In this document: one piece after another, positions 16,298 to 26,558 of the stretch
Layout: each line of letters opens with the position of its first letter
Position numbering within the stretch: the stretch's first letter is position 1
From: Gammaproteobacteria bacterium
GTDB lineage: Bacteria > Pseudomonadota > Gammaproteobacteria > Thiohalomonadales > Thiohalomonadaceae
Direction of reading: 5' to 3'
Assembly (NCBI GenBank): GCA_003252455.1
Contig: QKED01000075.1
Coordinates: 1-53,850, forward strand
DNA: 53,850 nt
Notes under the pieces: generated by a model
The model's input: the letters and a program-made list of their open reading frames with translations, nothing else
Told to the model about the DNA's origin: nothing
Databases searched by the model: none
Position numbers and translations under genes: made by a program

Positions 16298-17599
16298 ATG
16301 CAGGTTTCAGTCGAAGCGACCGGTACCCTGGAGCGCAAGATCACCGTTGAGATCCCTGCCGCGTCTATCGAGTCCGAGGTCAACAAGCGCCTCCAGCAAC
16401 TGGCCCGCACCACCCGCGTCAAGGGCTTCCGCCCCGGCAAGGTGCCGATGAAGATCGTGGTCCAGCGCTATGGTCAAGAGGTGAAGTCAGAGGTGCTGGG
16501 TGACCTGGTACAGAGCTCCTTCTATCAGGCCGTCGCTCAGGAGAATCTGAGCCCCGCCGGGCACCCCTCGATCGAGCCTGCTGCCGGTTACTCGGGTGAG
16601 GGATTCCAGTACGTGGCCACCGTTGAGGTGATCCCCGAGATCGAGCTGCAGCCGCTCTCTGGCGCCAAGCTCTCTCGCACTACTGCCGACGTGACCGCTG
16701 AAGATGTCGACAAGATGATGGATACCTTGCGCAAGCAGCGCACCACCTGGGTCGCTGTCGAGCGCCCTGCGGCCGAGGGTGACCGTGTGGTCGTCGACTT
16801 TGTGGGTACCATCAACGGTGAAGAGTTTGGTGGTAATCGTGGCCAGCAGGTGCCGGTAACCATCGGTGGTCAGCGCATGATCGCCGGTTTTGAAGAGGGT
16901 TTGGTGGGCGCCTCCGCTGGCTCCGAGCTTACCCTCGATCTGAGCTTCCCCGCGGACTACGGCAATAAAGAGCTCGCTGGTAAGCCGGTACAGTTCGCCG
17001 TTACTGTCTCTGCCGTCGAGGCCGCTGAGCTGCCTGAGCTGGACGAGGCGTTCGCCGCCAGCTTTGGCATCGCAGAGGGGGGCGTCGAGGCCTTGCGTGT
17101 CGAGGTCGAGAAGAACATGGCCCGTGAGCTGAAGGCCAAACTTGAAGGCAACACCAAGCAGGCCGTGATGGACCTGCTGCTCGAACTGAATGCGGTTGAG
17201 GTGCCGAAGGCGCTGATCGACCAGGAGGCCGATGCCCTGCTCAAGCAGATGAAGGAGCAGATGTACACGCCCCCCGGCAAGGATGGCTTGGCACTCAACC
17301 CTGGCATGTTCGCCGAGCAGGCCAAGCGCCGCGTCTCGCTCGGTCTGCTGTTGGCCGAAATCATCAAGAGTACCGAGCTCAAGCCCGACGCCGAGCGCGT
17401 ACGTGCCAAGCTCGAAGAGCTTGCTGCCAGTTATGCCGAGCCCGACGAGGTGGTCAAGTGGTACTCCTCTGACCGCAAGCGTCTGGCGGAGATTGAATCC
17501 GTGACCCTGGAAGACCAGGTCGTGGACTGGGTCCTGCAGCAGACCCAGGTCGAAGATGTGATCTCTTCCTTTAGTGAAGTGATGAACGCCGGTCACTAA
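16298..17599 (+). CDS. tig: Trigger factor
   Basis: Ribosome-bound chaperone and peptidyl-prolyl isomerase that meets nascent chains at the exit tunnel; 433 residues, the normal length. Two ATG codons lie in tandem (16295 and 16298). The ribosome site AGGAG ends 2 bases before the first and 5 before the second, so I take the second, giving [15 protein letters not shown]. The ribosome-binding loop signature is visible near residue 45 as [12 protein letters not shown]. The middle FKBP-like domain contains [17 protein letters not shown] and [17 protein letters not shown] helical C-terminal chaperone domain follows. The frame stays open upstream through the tRNA but that part is not coding. The gene ends 29 bases before clpP and probably shares its transcript. 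Confidence 0.97.
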   Translation: MQVSVEATGTLERKITVEIPAASIESEVNKRLQQLARTTRVKGFRPGKVPMKIVVQRYGQEVKSEVLGDLVQSSFYQAVAQENLSPAGHPSIEPAAGYSGEGFQYVATVEVIPEIELQPLSGAKLSRTTADVTAEDVDKMMDTLRKQRTTWVAVERPAAEGDRVVVDFVGTINGEEFGGNRGQQVPVTIGGQRMIAGFEEGLVGASAGSELTLDLSFPADYGNKELAGKPVQFAVTVSAVEAAELPELDEAFAASFGIAEGGVEALRVEVEKNMARELKAKLEGNTKQAVMDLLLELNAVEVPKALIDQEADALLKQMKEQMYTPPGKDGLALNPGMFAEQAKRRVSLGLLLAEIIKSTELKPDAERVRAKLEELAASYAEPDEVVKWYSSDRKRLAEIESVTLEDQVVDWVLQQTQVEDVISSFSEVMNAGH

Positions 17600-17628
17600 G
17601 CCGGACCAACCTAAAGAGGGTGGAAGCT

Positions 17629-18276
17629 ATGTTCAGCGACGAGCCGATGGGGGGCGCATCCCCGATTACCAACCTGGGCCTGATCCCCATGGTGGTCGAA
17701 CAGACCTCAAGGGGCGAGCGTTCCTACGACATCTATTCACGCCTGCTCAAGGAGCGTGTCGTGTTTGCCGTCGGCCCGGTGGAAGACCACATGGCCAACC
17801 TCATCGTGGCGCAGTTGCTGTTCCTGGAGTCCGAAAATCCGGATAAGGACATCCACCTCTATATCAACTCGCCCGGTGGTTCGGTGAGCGCGGGTCTGGC
17901 CATCTACGACACCATGCAATTTATCAAGCCCGATGTGAGCACCATGTGCATCGGTATGGCCGCGAGTATGGGGGCCGTGTTGCTGGCTGGTGGTGCGGCG
18001 GGCAAGCGCTTCTGTCTGCCGCATTCACGAGTGATGATCCACCAACCCCTCGGTGGTTATCGTGGCCAAGCGACCGACATTGAGATCCACGCTAAGGAGA
18101 TCCTCTACATCCGCGAGCGCCTCAATCAGATCCTCTCGAATCACACCGGTCAGCCGATCGATGTCATCCAGAAGGACACCGATCGTGACAACTTCATGAG
18201 TGGCGAGGCGGCCGCAGAGTATGGTCTGATCGACAAGGTGCTCGACCGTCGGGCGATGGAGGAAGGGGCGGCGTGA
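17629..18276 (+). CDS. clpP: ATP-dependent Clp protease proteolytic subunit
   Basis: Serine peptidase core of the ClpXP and ClpAP machines; 215 residues. I place the start at the ATG of MFSDEPMGG, which follows the purine-rich site AAAGAGGG; a GTG three codons earlier is possible. The catalytic triad is intact: Ser in [11 protein letters not shown], His in [13 protein letters not shown], and Asp in the downstream [11 protein letters not shown] stretch. The SPGGSVSAG oxyanion segment is also present. The N-terminal segment before the conserved LIPMVVEQT would be removed as a propeptide. It follows tig by 29 bases. A strong intrinsic terminator separates it from clpX. Confidence 0.98.
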   Translation: MFSDEPMGGASPITNLGLIPMVVEQTSRGERSYDIYSRLLKERVVFAVGPVEDHMANLIVAQLLFLESENPDKDIHLYINSPGGSVSAGLAIYDTMQFIKPDVSTMCIGMAASMGAVLLAGGAAGKRFCLPHSRVMIHQPLGGYRGQATDIEIHAKEILYIRERLNQILSNHTGQPIDVIQKDTDRDNFMSGEAAAEYGLIDKVLDRRAMEEGAA

Positions 18277-18318
18277 GCAGCCCCACTGCCCCTGTAACGG
18301 CGATTTGACAAACCCACA

Positions 18319-18352
18319 GGGAGATTACACCATGCGTGTAGTCTCCCTTTTT
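18319..18352 (+). terminator. Intrinsic terminator after clpP
   Basis: A 12-bp stem (GGGAGATTACAC with GTGTAGTCTCCC, one G-U pair) closing a 5-base loop, followed by TTTTT. It lies 42 bases after the clpP stop and would separate clpP from clpX transcription, at least in part. Confidence 0.9.
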
Positions 18353-18495
18353 CTTGTATCGTGAACCGCCACGCGCAGGTTGGTATAGACGCAGCCGCAG
18401 GGTCACCGAGTCATGCCTTTGGCCTTGATATTCGCCCAAAGACTCTGCATCTATTCAACTAAAAGTAAGCCCGTGGCCAGTGTGAGATAGCGAGC

Positions 18496-19800
<1,305 letters not shown>

Positions 19801-19820
19801 GCTAAGCGCCTTGTGCGAAC

Positions 19821-19846
19821 AAAAGGGGTGCTTCGGCACCCCTTTT
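19821..19846 (+). terminator. Intrinsic terminator after clpX
   Basis: AAAAGGGGTGC and GCACCCCTTTT form an 11-bp stem closed by a TTCG tetraloop and ending in a T run. The A-rich left arm means it could also work on the opposite strand. Confidence 0.95.
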
Positions 19847-20015
19847 GCGTTGAGGCGCGTGATATTCTCGAACCATCCACGGGTCGTGGCATGTGATTTG
19901 AATAGTGATTCCGGCGAGTCGGCCAGACCTGTTAGACGAGGCGTGCAACAAGTTTTTTCTGTGGCACCTTTAACCGCAGACGACTAAGCACCATCATCCA
20001 TCTCATGCGGGTGTA

Positions 20016-20027
20016 GAACGATCGTTC
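20016..20027. promoter_or_regulatory. 12-bp perfect palindrome in the lon leader
   Basis: GAACGATCGTTC is its own reverse complement and lies 35 bases upstream of the lon start codon. Its position suggests an operator or an RNA hairpin near the ribosome site. No known regulator is recognised from the sequence. Confidence 0.4.
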
Positions 20028-20062
20028 CACCCTGGTGTGGGAAGAAAGTGAGGTTATCCACT

Positions 20063-22492
20063 ATGGAGCAGACAACAAACAGCAACGACGGCACTCAACA
20101 GCGTACCTTGCCGGTACTACCGCTGCGTGACGTTGTGGTCTACCCACACATGGTGATCCCCCTGTTCGTGGGGCGTGAGAAATCCATCGAGGCGCTAGAG
20201 GCGGCCATGGCCAGCGACAAGGAGATCGTACTGGTCGCACAGAAGAGTGCCTCAGACGATGACCCCGGTACCGACGACATCTACCGTATCGGTACCCTCT
20301 CCAACATCCTGCAACTGCTCAAACTCCCCGACGGCACAGTAAAGGTCCTGGTCGAGGGCTCGCAGCGTGTACTCATCAGCCGCTTCGACGAGGGTACGGC
20401 CTTCTTCTCTGCGACGGTCGATCTGGTGCCCGAAGAGAGCTTCGAGGAGCGTGAGGCGGATGTCATGTCACGCTCGCTGATCAATCAGTTCGAGCAGTAC
20501 GTCAAGCTCAACAAGAAGGTCCCGCCCGAGGTCCTCACCTCTCTCTCCGGTATCGATGAGCCCAACCGCTTGGTCGATACCATCTCGGCGCACATGTCGC
20601 TGAAGATCGAGGAGAAGCAGACCATACTCGAGATCATCTCCCTGCGTGACCGCTTTGAGCACCTCATCAGCCTGATGGAGAACGAACTCGACCTGCTCCA
20701 GGTCGAGAAGCGTATCCGTGGTCGGGTGAAGAAGCAGATGGAGAAGAGTCAGCGTGAGTATTACCTCAACGAGCAGATGAAGGCGATCCAAAAAGAGCTC
20801 GGCGAGCTCGATGATGCCCCCAACGAGCTCGAAGAGTTGGAGCAGAAGATCGACAAGGCCGGCATGAGCCGTGAGGCGAAGAAAAAGGCCTCCACCGAGC
20901 TGAACAAGCTACGCATGATGTCACCCATGTCCGCCGAGGCGACCGTTGTACGCAACTACATCGATTGGCTGGTCAATGTGCCATGGAAGAAGCGCACTAA
21001 GGTGAAGCACGATCTGGTACAGGCGCAGCAGGTGCTGGATGACGACCACTTCGGGCTGGAGAAGGTCAAGGAACGCATCATCGAGTACTTGGCTGTGCAG
21101 CAGCGTGTGAAGTCGCTCAAGGGCCCAGTGCTCTGCCTCGTGGGTCCACCCGGCGTGGGCAAGACCTCCCTCGGGCAGTCTATTGCCCGCGCCACCAACC
21201 GCAAGTTTGTACGCATGTCTCTGGGTGGCGTACGGGACGAAGCGGAGATCCGTGGCCACCGGCGTACCTACATCGGTTCCATGCCAGGCAAGATCGTGCA
21301 GAATCTCTCCAAGGTCGGCACGCGTAACCCGCTTTTCCTCCTCGATGAGGTGGATAAAATGGCCATGGACTTCCGTGGCGACCCCGCCTCGGCACTGTTG
21401 GAGGTGCTCGACCCGGAGCAGAATCACACCTTCAATGACCACTACATGGAGGTCGACTACGACCTCTCTGAGGTGATGTTCGTCGCGACCTCCAACTCCA
21501 TGAACATCCCCGGACCGCTCCTGGACCGCATGGAGGTGATCCGCATCCCGGGTTACACCGAGGAGGAGAAGCTCAATATCGCCCGCCGCTACCTGTTGCC
21601 TAAAGAGGTCAAGGCCAACGGCCTCAAGGAGGAGGAGATCAGTGTCGATGAGAGCGCGATTCGTGACATCATTCGCCACTACACCCGTGAGGCGGGCGTG
21701 CGCGGCCTGCAGCGTGAGATGGCCAAGATCTGCCGTAAGGCAGTGAAGGAGATCCTCACCAATCCTGAGACGAAGAAGCTGGTCGTCTCCAGCGAGAGTC
21801 TAGAGCGTTACCTGGGCGTACAGCGCTTCCGCTACGGCCTAGCCGAGGAGAGCGATCAGGTGGGGCAGGTGACTGGCCTGGCCTGGACCGAGGTCGGTGG
21901 TGAGCTGCTCTCCATCGAGACGGCAGTCATGCCCGGCAAGGGTAAGTTCAGTGTCACCGGTCAGCTGGGTGATGTGATGAAGGAGTCGATTCAGGCCGCC
22001 ATGAGTGTGGTACGTAGTCGCTCACAGGCCCTGGGTGTCGCCGCTGACTTCTACGAAAAGAACGACATCCACGTACATGTCCCCGAGGGTGCTATCCCGA
22101 AGGACGGTCCGAGTGCTGGCATCGGTATGTGTACGGCCTTGGCCTCGGCGCTGACGGGTATTTCGGTGCGGGCCGATGTGGCCATGACAGGCGAGATCAC
22201 ACTGCGCGGTGCGGTGTTGCCCATCGGTGGCCTCAAGGAGAAACTGCTCGCCGCTGTGCGTGGGGGTATCAAGCTCGTACTGATCCCCGAAGAGAACCGC
22301 AAGGACCTCGCGGATATCCCACAGAACGTCTTCGATAATCTCGAAGTACGGCCGGTGAAGTGGATTGACGAGGTGTTCGATCTAGCCCTTACTCGTGCCC
22401 CGGAGCCCCTGAAGGAGGTTTCGGCTGTCGAGGCCAATGAGGCCGCCGACAAAGAGGGGAAGGAGAACGGGCGGACCGTGCATACCCATTGA
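20063..22492 (+). CDS. lon: ATP-dependent protease La
   Basis: Homo-oligomeric AAA+ serine protease degrading misfolded and regulatory proteins; 809 residues. I chose the ATG of MEQTTNSND, about 9 bases after a GTGAGG ribosome site; an in-frame GTG five codons earlier is less likely. The N-terminal LAN domain opens with [21 protein letters not shown] charged coiled-coil stretch follows ([20 protein letters not shown]). Walker A is [15 protein letters not shown] and Walker [10 protein letters not shown]. The protease domain has the catalytic Ser in [11 protein letters not shown] and the Lys in [11 protein letters not shown] Glu/Lys-rich tail ends the protein. It follows clpX with a terminator between them, so it has its own promoter. 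Confidence 0.98.
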   Translation: MEQTTNSNDGTQQRTLPVLPLRDVVVYPHMVIPLFVGREKSIEALEAAMASDKEIVLVAQKSASDDDPGTDDIYRIGTLSNILQLLKLPDGTVKVLVEGSQRVLISRFDEGTAFFSATVDLVPEESFEEREADVMSRSLINQFEQYVKLNKKVPPEVLTSLSGIDEPNRLVDTISAHMSLKIEEKQTILEIISLRDRFEHLISLMENELDLLQVEKRIRGRVKKQMEKSQREYYLNEQMKAIQKELGELDDAPNELEELEQKIDKAGMSREAKKKASTELNKLRMMSPMSAEATVVRNYIDWLVNVPWKKRTKVKHDLVQAQQVLDDDHFGLEKVKERIIEYLAVQQRVKSLKGPVLCLVGPPGVGKTSLGQSIARATNRKFVRMSLGGVRDEAEIRGHRRTYIGSMPGKIVQNLSKVGTRNPLFLLDEVDKMAMDFRGDPASALLEVLDPEQNHTFNDHYMEVDYDLSEVMFVATSNSMNIPGPLLDRMEVIRIPGYTEEEKLNIARRYLLPKEVKANGLKEEEISVDESAIRDIIRHYTREAGVRGLQREMAKICRKAVKEILTNPETKKLVVSSESLERYLGVQRFRYGLAEESDQVGQVTGLAWTEVGGELLSIETAVMPGKGKFSVTGQLGDVMKESIQAAMSVVRSRSQALGVAADFYEKNDIHVHVPEGAIPKDGPSAGIGMCTALASALTGISVRADVAMTGEITLRGAVLPIGGLKEKLLAAVRGGIKLVLIPEENRKDLADIPQNVFDNLEVRPVKWIDEVFDLALTRAPEPLKEVSAVEANEAADKEGKENGRTVHTH

Positions 22493-22507
22493 GCGGTGAG
22501 TGACCAA

Positions 22508-22527
22508 TCGGCGCAGGGAGGCGCCGA
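22508..22527 (+). terminator. Hairpin after lon
   Basis: TCGGCGC and GCGCCGA form a 7-bp GC-rich stem with a 6-base loop, beginning 16 bases after the lon stop. It is not followed by a T run, so it may be an RNA 3'-end stabiliser or a weak terminator. Confidence 0.4.
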
Positions 22528-22725
22528 ATTGTGAACTTACGCACAAGTGTGAAGTGGCCCACGAAAGCCGTATCGCAATCCAGCCTTTAACCGCTTGATC
22601 TTGCGAACGGGTGCGCAAAACACACCGCTCCAATCATTGATTGATGATCCCAACTTATTGTTCTGTCAGAAAAATATCTGACTGCAAACAATGCTTTCAG
22701 CCCCCCGTCCGTACTCTTACTTATC

Positions 22726-22754
22726 TTGACTGACCATCGGTCAATTGGTATAAA
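22726..22754 (+). promoter_or_regulatory. Strong sigma70-type promoter upstream of hupB
   Basis: TTGACT and TATAAA with exactly 17 bases between them, close to consensus. A perfect 5-3-5 inverted repeat (TGACC, ATC, GGTCA, 22731-22743) overlaps the last base of the -35 and the spacer, and could be an operator. The expected start point is near 22761, about 84 bases upstream of the hupB start codon and only about 9 bases before a terminator hairpin. Confidence 0.75.
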
Positions 22755-22769
22755 ACCGTCCAACCTCAC

Positions 22770-22794
22770 GACCGCCTTCAAGGCGGTCTTTTTT
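22770..22794 (+). terminator. Intrinsic terminator between the hupB promoter and hupB
   Basis: GACCGCC and GGCGGTC form a 7-bp GC-rich stem with a 5-base loop, followed by TTTTTT. It could end the lon transcript, but it also lies at about +9 to +34 of the predicted hupB transcript, where it would act on hupB itself. Confidence 0.8.
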
Positions 22795-22844
22795 ACTTGG
22801 GGAGCCCCCTCGGCTACCGCCATGAATATAATAAGGAGTACTCA

Positions 22845-23117
22845 GTGAACAAAGCAGATCTCATTGACGTGGTTGCAGAGAGTGCCGATCTGTCGAAAGC
22901 CAATGCCCGCAACGCCGTCGATGCGGTGCTCAACGCCATCACCGAGGCGCTGAAAGAGGGTGAGCAGGTCAATCTGGTCGGTTTCGGCACCTTCCTCGTG
23001 CGTGAGCGCGCAGAGCGTATCGGGCGTAATCCCCGTACCAAAGAAGAGCTGAAGATCCCGGCCTCAAAAATTCCGAGCTTCAAGGCTGGTAAAGGCCTGA
23101 AGGATGCCGTAAACTAG
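22845..23117 (+). CDS. hupB: DNA-binding protein HU, beta type
   Basis: Small histone-like protein that bends and compacts DNA; 90 residues, the exact family length. The start is a GTG with a strong ribosome site (AAGGAG, 6 bases spacing), giving [13 protein letters not shown]. The conserved core [20 protein letters not shown] is followed by the DNA-intercalating arm [16 protein letters not shown]. Most HU proteins read NPxTGEE(I/L) at the arm; here the Gly is Lys, which adds a positive charge. The gene is in its usual place after lon, preceded by a strong promoter with a hairpin directly downstream, and followed after 10 bases by two tRNA genes. Confidence 0.97.
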   Translation: MNKADLIDVVAESADLSKANARNAVDAVLNAITEALKEGEQVNLVGFGTFLVRERAERIGRNPRTKEELKIPASKIPSFKAGKGLKDAVN

Positions 23118-23127
23118 TCCGCCTTTC

Positions 23128-23203
23128 GGGTGCTTAGCTCAGCTGGGAGAGCATCGCCCTTACAAGGCGAGGGTCGGGGGTTCGAACCCCTCAGCACCCA
23201 CCA
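23128..23203 (+). tRNA. tRNA-Val (anticodon UAC)
   Basis: 76 bases with encoded CCA. The acceptor stem is GGGTGCT with AGCACCC, the anticodon stem TCGCC/GGCGA encloses CTTACAA with anticodon TAC, and the T arm has GTTCGAACCCC. It begins 10 bases after the hupB stop codon, so tRNA and hupB mRNA are probably cut from one transcript. Confidence 0.97.
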
Positions 23204-23210
23204 TGTTTCT

Positions 23211-23287
23211 GGAGCGGTAGTTCAGTTGGTTAGAATACCGGCCTGTCACGCCGGGGGTCGCGGGTTCGAGTCCCGTCCGCTCCGCCA
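23211..23287 (+). tRNA. tRNA-Asp (anticodon GUC)
   Basis: 77 bases with encoded CCA. The acceptor stem is GGAGCGG with CCGCTCC; the anticodon arm GGCCTGTCACGCC carries GTC; the T arm has GTTCGAGTCC. Only 7 bases separate it from tRNA-Val, and an intrinsic terminator follows immediately. Confidence 0.97.
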
Positions 23288-23292
23288 ACTCT

Positions 23293-23320
23293 AAAAAGGC
23301 GCACTCGTGCGCCTTTTTTT
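23293..23320 (+). terminator. Intrinsic terminator after the hupB-tRNA-Val-tRNA-Asp unit
   Basis: AAAAAGGCGCAC and GTGCGCCTTTTTT form a 12-bp stem with a 2-base loop on paper (more likely 4 bases in RNA), ending in seven T. The A-rich left arm makes it bidirectional. Confidence 0.93.
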
Positions 23321-23358
23321 ATGCCGTAAAAACACTTCAACACAGCGCCGAACGAGTC

Positions 23359-25272
23359 ATGCTTGATTACATCCGTCAACGCTCCCAGGGCTGGCTGGCC
23401 TGGGGTATCGTCCTCCTCATCATCATTCCCTTCGCCCTCTGGGGAATCAATCAGTACACCACTGCGAAGCCGCAGAACGACGCGGCGACCGTCAACGATG
23501 TCGGTATCAGCAAGCAGAGCCTGGAGCAGGCCTATTACCGCCAACGCGCGCGTCTGCAGCAGATGTTCGGGGAGAACTTCCGCCCCGATATGTTCCCTGA
23601 AGATGCCCTCAAGCGTCAGTTGCTCGACGGCCTGGTGAGTCAAGAGGTCATCCGACAGGCCGCGCGTGAGCGACACATGGCCGTCGGTGATCAGCTGCTG
23701 ATCCAGACGATTGCCTCCATCCCCAGCTTCCAGGTAGATGGTCAGTTCTCAGATGCCGCCTATGCGCGTGTCCTCGCCGCACAGGGTATGCAACCAGGCT
23801 ATTTCGAGTATCAGGTTCGCCGTGACCTGCTCAATGAGCAGTACAGCAAGGGCATCAGTGGCAGCGATTTTGCCCTCCCTGGTGAGGCCCAGGTCGCGCT
23901 GGAACTGCAGAATGCCCAGCGCGATGTGGGTTGGATGCGTCTTCCCATCGAGCGCTTCGAGGCCGAGGCGAACGTGAGTGAGGAGGAGGTCACGGCCCAC
24001 TATGAGGCGAACAAACCGTCGTACATGCTCCCTGAGCGTGTCCGTGTGGCCTACATAGACCTCTCGGTCGCAGGCCTCGCCGAGGGTATCGAGGTGGACG
24101 ATACCGAGTTGAAGGCGCGCTATGAGAGCCAAAGTAGCAATTATGTGGCCCCCGAGCAGCGCCACGCCCGCCATATCCTCATCAAGGTGGCCAAGGATGC
24201 AGACGATGAGACCAAGGCACAGGCGCTGGCCAAGGCCAATGAGTTGCGTGGGCGTATCCTAGCGGGTGAGGCGTTGACCGATCTCGCCGCCGAGTTCTCC
24301 GATGACCCTGGTTCCAAAAACGCCGGTGGCGACCTCGGCTTCTTTACCAAAGACCAGATGGTCGGCCCCTTCAGCGCGGCGACCTTCGCCATGCAACCGG
24401 GTGAGTTGAGTGAGCCGGTGCTGACAGACTTCGGTTATCACCTCATCGAACTCGTGGCCATCGCCGAGGAGCACACCAAGCCCTTTGAAGAGGTGCGTGA
24501 GACGCTCGCCAAAGAGATGCGCGAACACATGGCCACAGAGCGCTTTGACGATCTGGCCGAGAAGCTGCGCACCCTCAGCTATGAGCACCCCGACACCCTC
24601 CAGGTCGCCGCTGAAGAGCTGGGCCTTCCTGTGAAGGAGAGCCAGCCGTTCCCGCGTCAGGGTGCTGGTGGTCTCTTCAGCAACCCAAAGGTGACGGCCG
24701 CAGCCTTCTCTGAAGAGGTGATGGCGCGCGGGATGAACAGTGAGGCGTTGGAGGTCACCGACACGCGTCTGGTGGTGCTACGTAATCTGGAGATCCTCCC
24801 CGAGGAGCTGCGTCCGCTCGACCAGGTGCGTGGCGAGATCGAGTCTCAGCTCAAGCGTGGTAAGGCGCGCGACCTGGCCAAGGCCAAGGCCGATGCCCTG
24901 GTCGAAAAGCTCAATGCAGGCGATGCACCAGAGGCCCTCGCCGAGGCCGAAGGGCTTGAGTGGGTGCATAACAGTGCGCAGTCACGTAGTAGCGCAGGCG
25001 CCGATGGCGAACTGGTTACGGCACTGTTCGGTATGCCCCGCCCTGTAGAGGGTAAGCCTAGTATCGAGCGGGTTGCACTCGCCAACGGCGATCAAGCGGT
25101 CGTCGCACTCTTCGCCACCTTACCCGTGGCCGAGGAGACCGATAGTGCCAAGCTCGATGCCGAACGCACCCAGCTCGCCAACGCGAATGGCATGGCGGCC
25201 ACCGATGAGGTGACCAGCTATCTCGAAGGGGTTGCAAAGGTGAAGTACTTGGTGGGGCAGACTCAGGAGTAG
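23359..25272 (+). CDS. ppiD: Periplasmic folding chaperone / peptidyl-prolyl isomerase D
   Basis: Inner-membrane anchored periplasmic chaperone that helps proteins leaving the Sec translocon; 637 residues, near the 623 of E. coli. A single N-terminal membrane anchor (WLAWGIVLLIIIPFALWGI, about residues 13-31) is preceded by the family opening MLDYIRQRSQG. A SurA-like N-terminal domain follows. The parvulin domain lies at about 265-365, with RHARHILIKV, EFSDDPGSKNAGGDLGFF and GYHLIELV. A C-terminal helical chaperone part completes it. The start lies only 38 bases after the tRNA terminator and has a weak ribosome site (GAACGAG). No promoter is obvious, so it may depend on readthrough or on a promoter within the tRNA genes. 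Confidence 0.96.
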   Translation: MLDYIRQRSQGWLAWGIVLLIIIPFALWGINQYTTAKPQNDAATVNDVGISKQSLEQAYYRQRARLQQMFGENFRPDMFPEDALKRQLLDGLVSQEVIRQAARERHMAVGDQLLIQTIASIPSFQVDGQFSDAAYARVLAAQGMQPGYFEYQVRRDLLNEQYSKGISGSDFALPGEAQVALELQNAQRDVGWMRLPIERFEAEANVSEEEVTAHYEANKPSYMLPERVRVAYIDLSVAGLAEGIEVDDTELKARYESQSSNYVAPEQRHARHILIKVAKDADDETKAQALAKANELRGRILAGEALTDLAAEFSDDPGSKNAGGDLGFFTKDQMVGPFSAATFAMQPGELSEPVLTDFGYHLIELVAIAEEHTKPFEEVRETLAKEMREHMATERFDDLAEKLRTLSYEHPDTLQVAAEELGLPVKESQPFPRQGAGGLFSNPKVTAAAFSEEVMARGMNSEALEVTDTRLVVLRNLEILPEELRPLDQVRGEIESQLKRGKARDLAKAKADALVEKLNAGDAPEALAEAEGLEWVHNSAQSRSSAGADGELVTALFGMPRPVEGKPSIERVALANGDQAVVALFATLPVAEETDSAKLDAERTQLANANGMAATDEVTSYLEGVAKVKYLVGQTQE

Positions 25273-25295
25273 GCGGTCCCGCCTGAATGGAAAAG

Positions 25296-25322
25296 CGCCG
25301 ACTTCGTGTCGGCGTTTTTTTT
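25296..25322 (+). terminator. Intrinsic terminator after ppiD
   Basis: CGCCGAC and GTCGGCG form a 7-bp stem with loop TTCGT followed by eight T, beginning 23 bases after the ppiD stop. Confidence 0.93.
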
Positions 25323-25673
25323 GCGTTGGATTTGTTGCGACGCCCCGGTGCAGTGTATTCGACGCCCTTTCACACATGTACGCCTTGAGGTAATGCAGCG
25401 TCACACTGCGGCTATGGGCAGAGCGTAGGTCTCTCTCTCGAACAGCACGATAGTATTCACCGCGTGACTTGACATGCATCTATCGCGCAAGGGAGATGTC
25501 GACGTGACCGAGGAGATGCCTTTGTGGCTGTAGACCCCGAGATGGGAAGGGGGTCAGGAGTCAGGACGATGGGTGAATCCACGACATCGCCAACGAGCAG
25601 GGAGGGGAAGCGCAGCAGCCCGCCACGAGGCGTGGCGGGCTGTGGTTGAGACCGATGGGACGATAGGCGCGGA
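25323..25673. other. Intergenic region between convergent ppiD and htpX
   Basis: About 350 bases with no supportable gene. The only clear element is a perfect 12-bp inverted repeat near its right end (listed separately). Short open frames here lack a ribosome site and family-like sequence. Confidence 0.5.
25616..25642 (-). terminator. GC-rich hairpin after htpX
   Basis: CAGCCCGCCACG and CGTGGCGGGCTG form a perfect 12-bp stem with a 3-base loop. It lies 31 bases past the htpX stop on the minus strand. No T run follows on either strand, so it is a hairpin-type end or RNA-stability element more than a classical terminator. Confidence 0.55.
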
Positions 25674-26558
25674 TTACCCGCGACGCAGCGCCTCGATACG
25701 CTGCTCCAGCGGCGGGTGGGTCATGAACAGCTCACCCAGGCTGGAGGGGCGTGAGCCGATGCCGAAGGCGAGCATGGCATCCGGCAGGTGTGAGGGTTCG
25801 TGCAGGGCACGCAGGCGCTCCAGGGCGGCGATCATCTTCTCGCGACCGGCGAGACGCGCACCGCCGGCGTCGGCGCGGAACTCACGCTGGCGACTGAACC
25901 ACATGACGATCACCGAGGCGAAGATGCCGAGCACCATCTCGGCGATGAAGACAGTGATCATGTAGCCGATGCCGTAGCCACTGTTTTCGTTGTCATTGCT
26001 GCGCAAAAACTGATCGACGATGTGGCCGATGATGCGTGCGATAAAGATGACAAAGGTGTTTACCACGCCCTGGATCAGCGTCAGGGTGACCATGTCGCCG
26101 TTGGCCACGTGACTCACCTCATGGGCCAGGACGGCCTCTGCCTCGTCAGGGCTCATCTGTTCGAGCAGACCCACGGAGACCGCGACCAGGGCGTTGTTTT
26201 TACTCGGACCGGTGGCGAAGGCGTTGATCTCGGGAGAGGGGTAGATGGCCACCTCGGGCATGGCGATACCGGCCTCCTTGGCCTGGCGGGCGACGGTGTC
26301 GAGCAGCCACGCCTCCATGTCGTTGCGCGGGGTGTCGATCACCTCGGCGCCGGTGGAGCGCTTGGCCATCCACTTGGAGATCCACAGGGAGATGAAGGAA
26401 CCCCCGAAGCCGAAGACGGCAGCGAAGCCGAGTAGGGCGCCGAGGTCGAGTGCCCCACCACGGCCGGTCGGATGACCGAACCCGAGCAGCGAGGCGACGA
26501 TACTCAAGAGCAGTATCACGGCCAGGTTGGTGGCAAGGAACAGTAGGACGCGTTTCAT
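25674..26558 (-). CDS. htpX: Membrane-bound zinc metalloprotease HtpX
   Basis: M48-family quality-control protease of the inner membrane; 294 residues, the normal length. The start is the ATG of [14 protein letters not shown], preceded by AAGGAG at 9 bases; the frame is open far upstream but that part reads through repeat-like non-coding DNA. Two N-terminal membrane segments are visible ([20 protein letters not shown] and [19 protein letters not shown]), then the active site HEVSH (HExxH) in [14 protein letters not shown], then another hydrophobic hairpin. The third zinc ligand is expected at the Glu of [14 protein letters not shown]. HtpX acts with FtsH on misfolded membrane proteins and is often under heat-shock or Cpx control; I could not identify such a site here. 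Confidence 0.96.
   Translation of the reverse strand: MKRVLLFLATNLAVILLLSIVASLLGFGHPTGRGGALDLGALLGFAAVFGFGGSFISLWISKWMAKRSTGAEVIDTPRNDMEAWLLDTVARQAKEAGIAMPEVAIYPSPEINAFATGPSKNNALVAVSVGLLEQMSPDEAEAVLAHEVSHVANGDMVTLTLIQGVVNTFVIFIARIIGHIVDQFLRSNDNENSGYGIGYMITVFIAEMVLGIFASVIVMWFSRQREFRADAGGARLAGREKMIAALERLRALHEPSHLPDAMLAFGIGSRPSSLGELFMTHPPLEQRIEALRRG

Noticed and set aside
16487-17596. Minus-strand open frame covering most of tig
   Set aside because: tig is clearly coding on the plus strand; the reverse frame has no recognisable domain.
18420-18495. Sigma32 or sigma70 promoter for clpX
   Set aside because: TTGATA at the start of this stretch has no acceptable -10 at 16-18 bases, and no CCCCATNT-like element is present.
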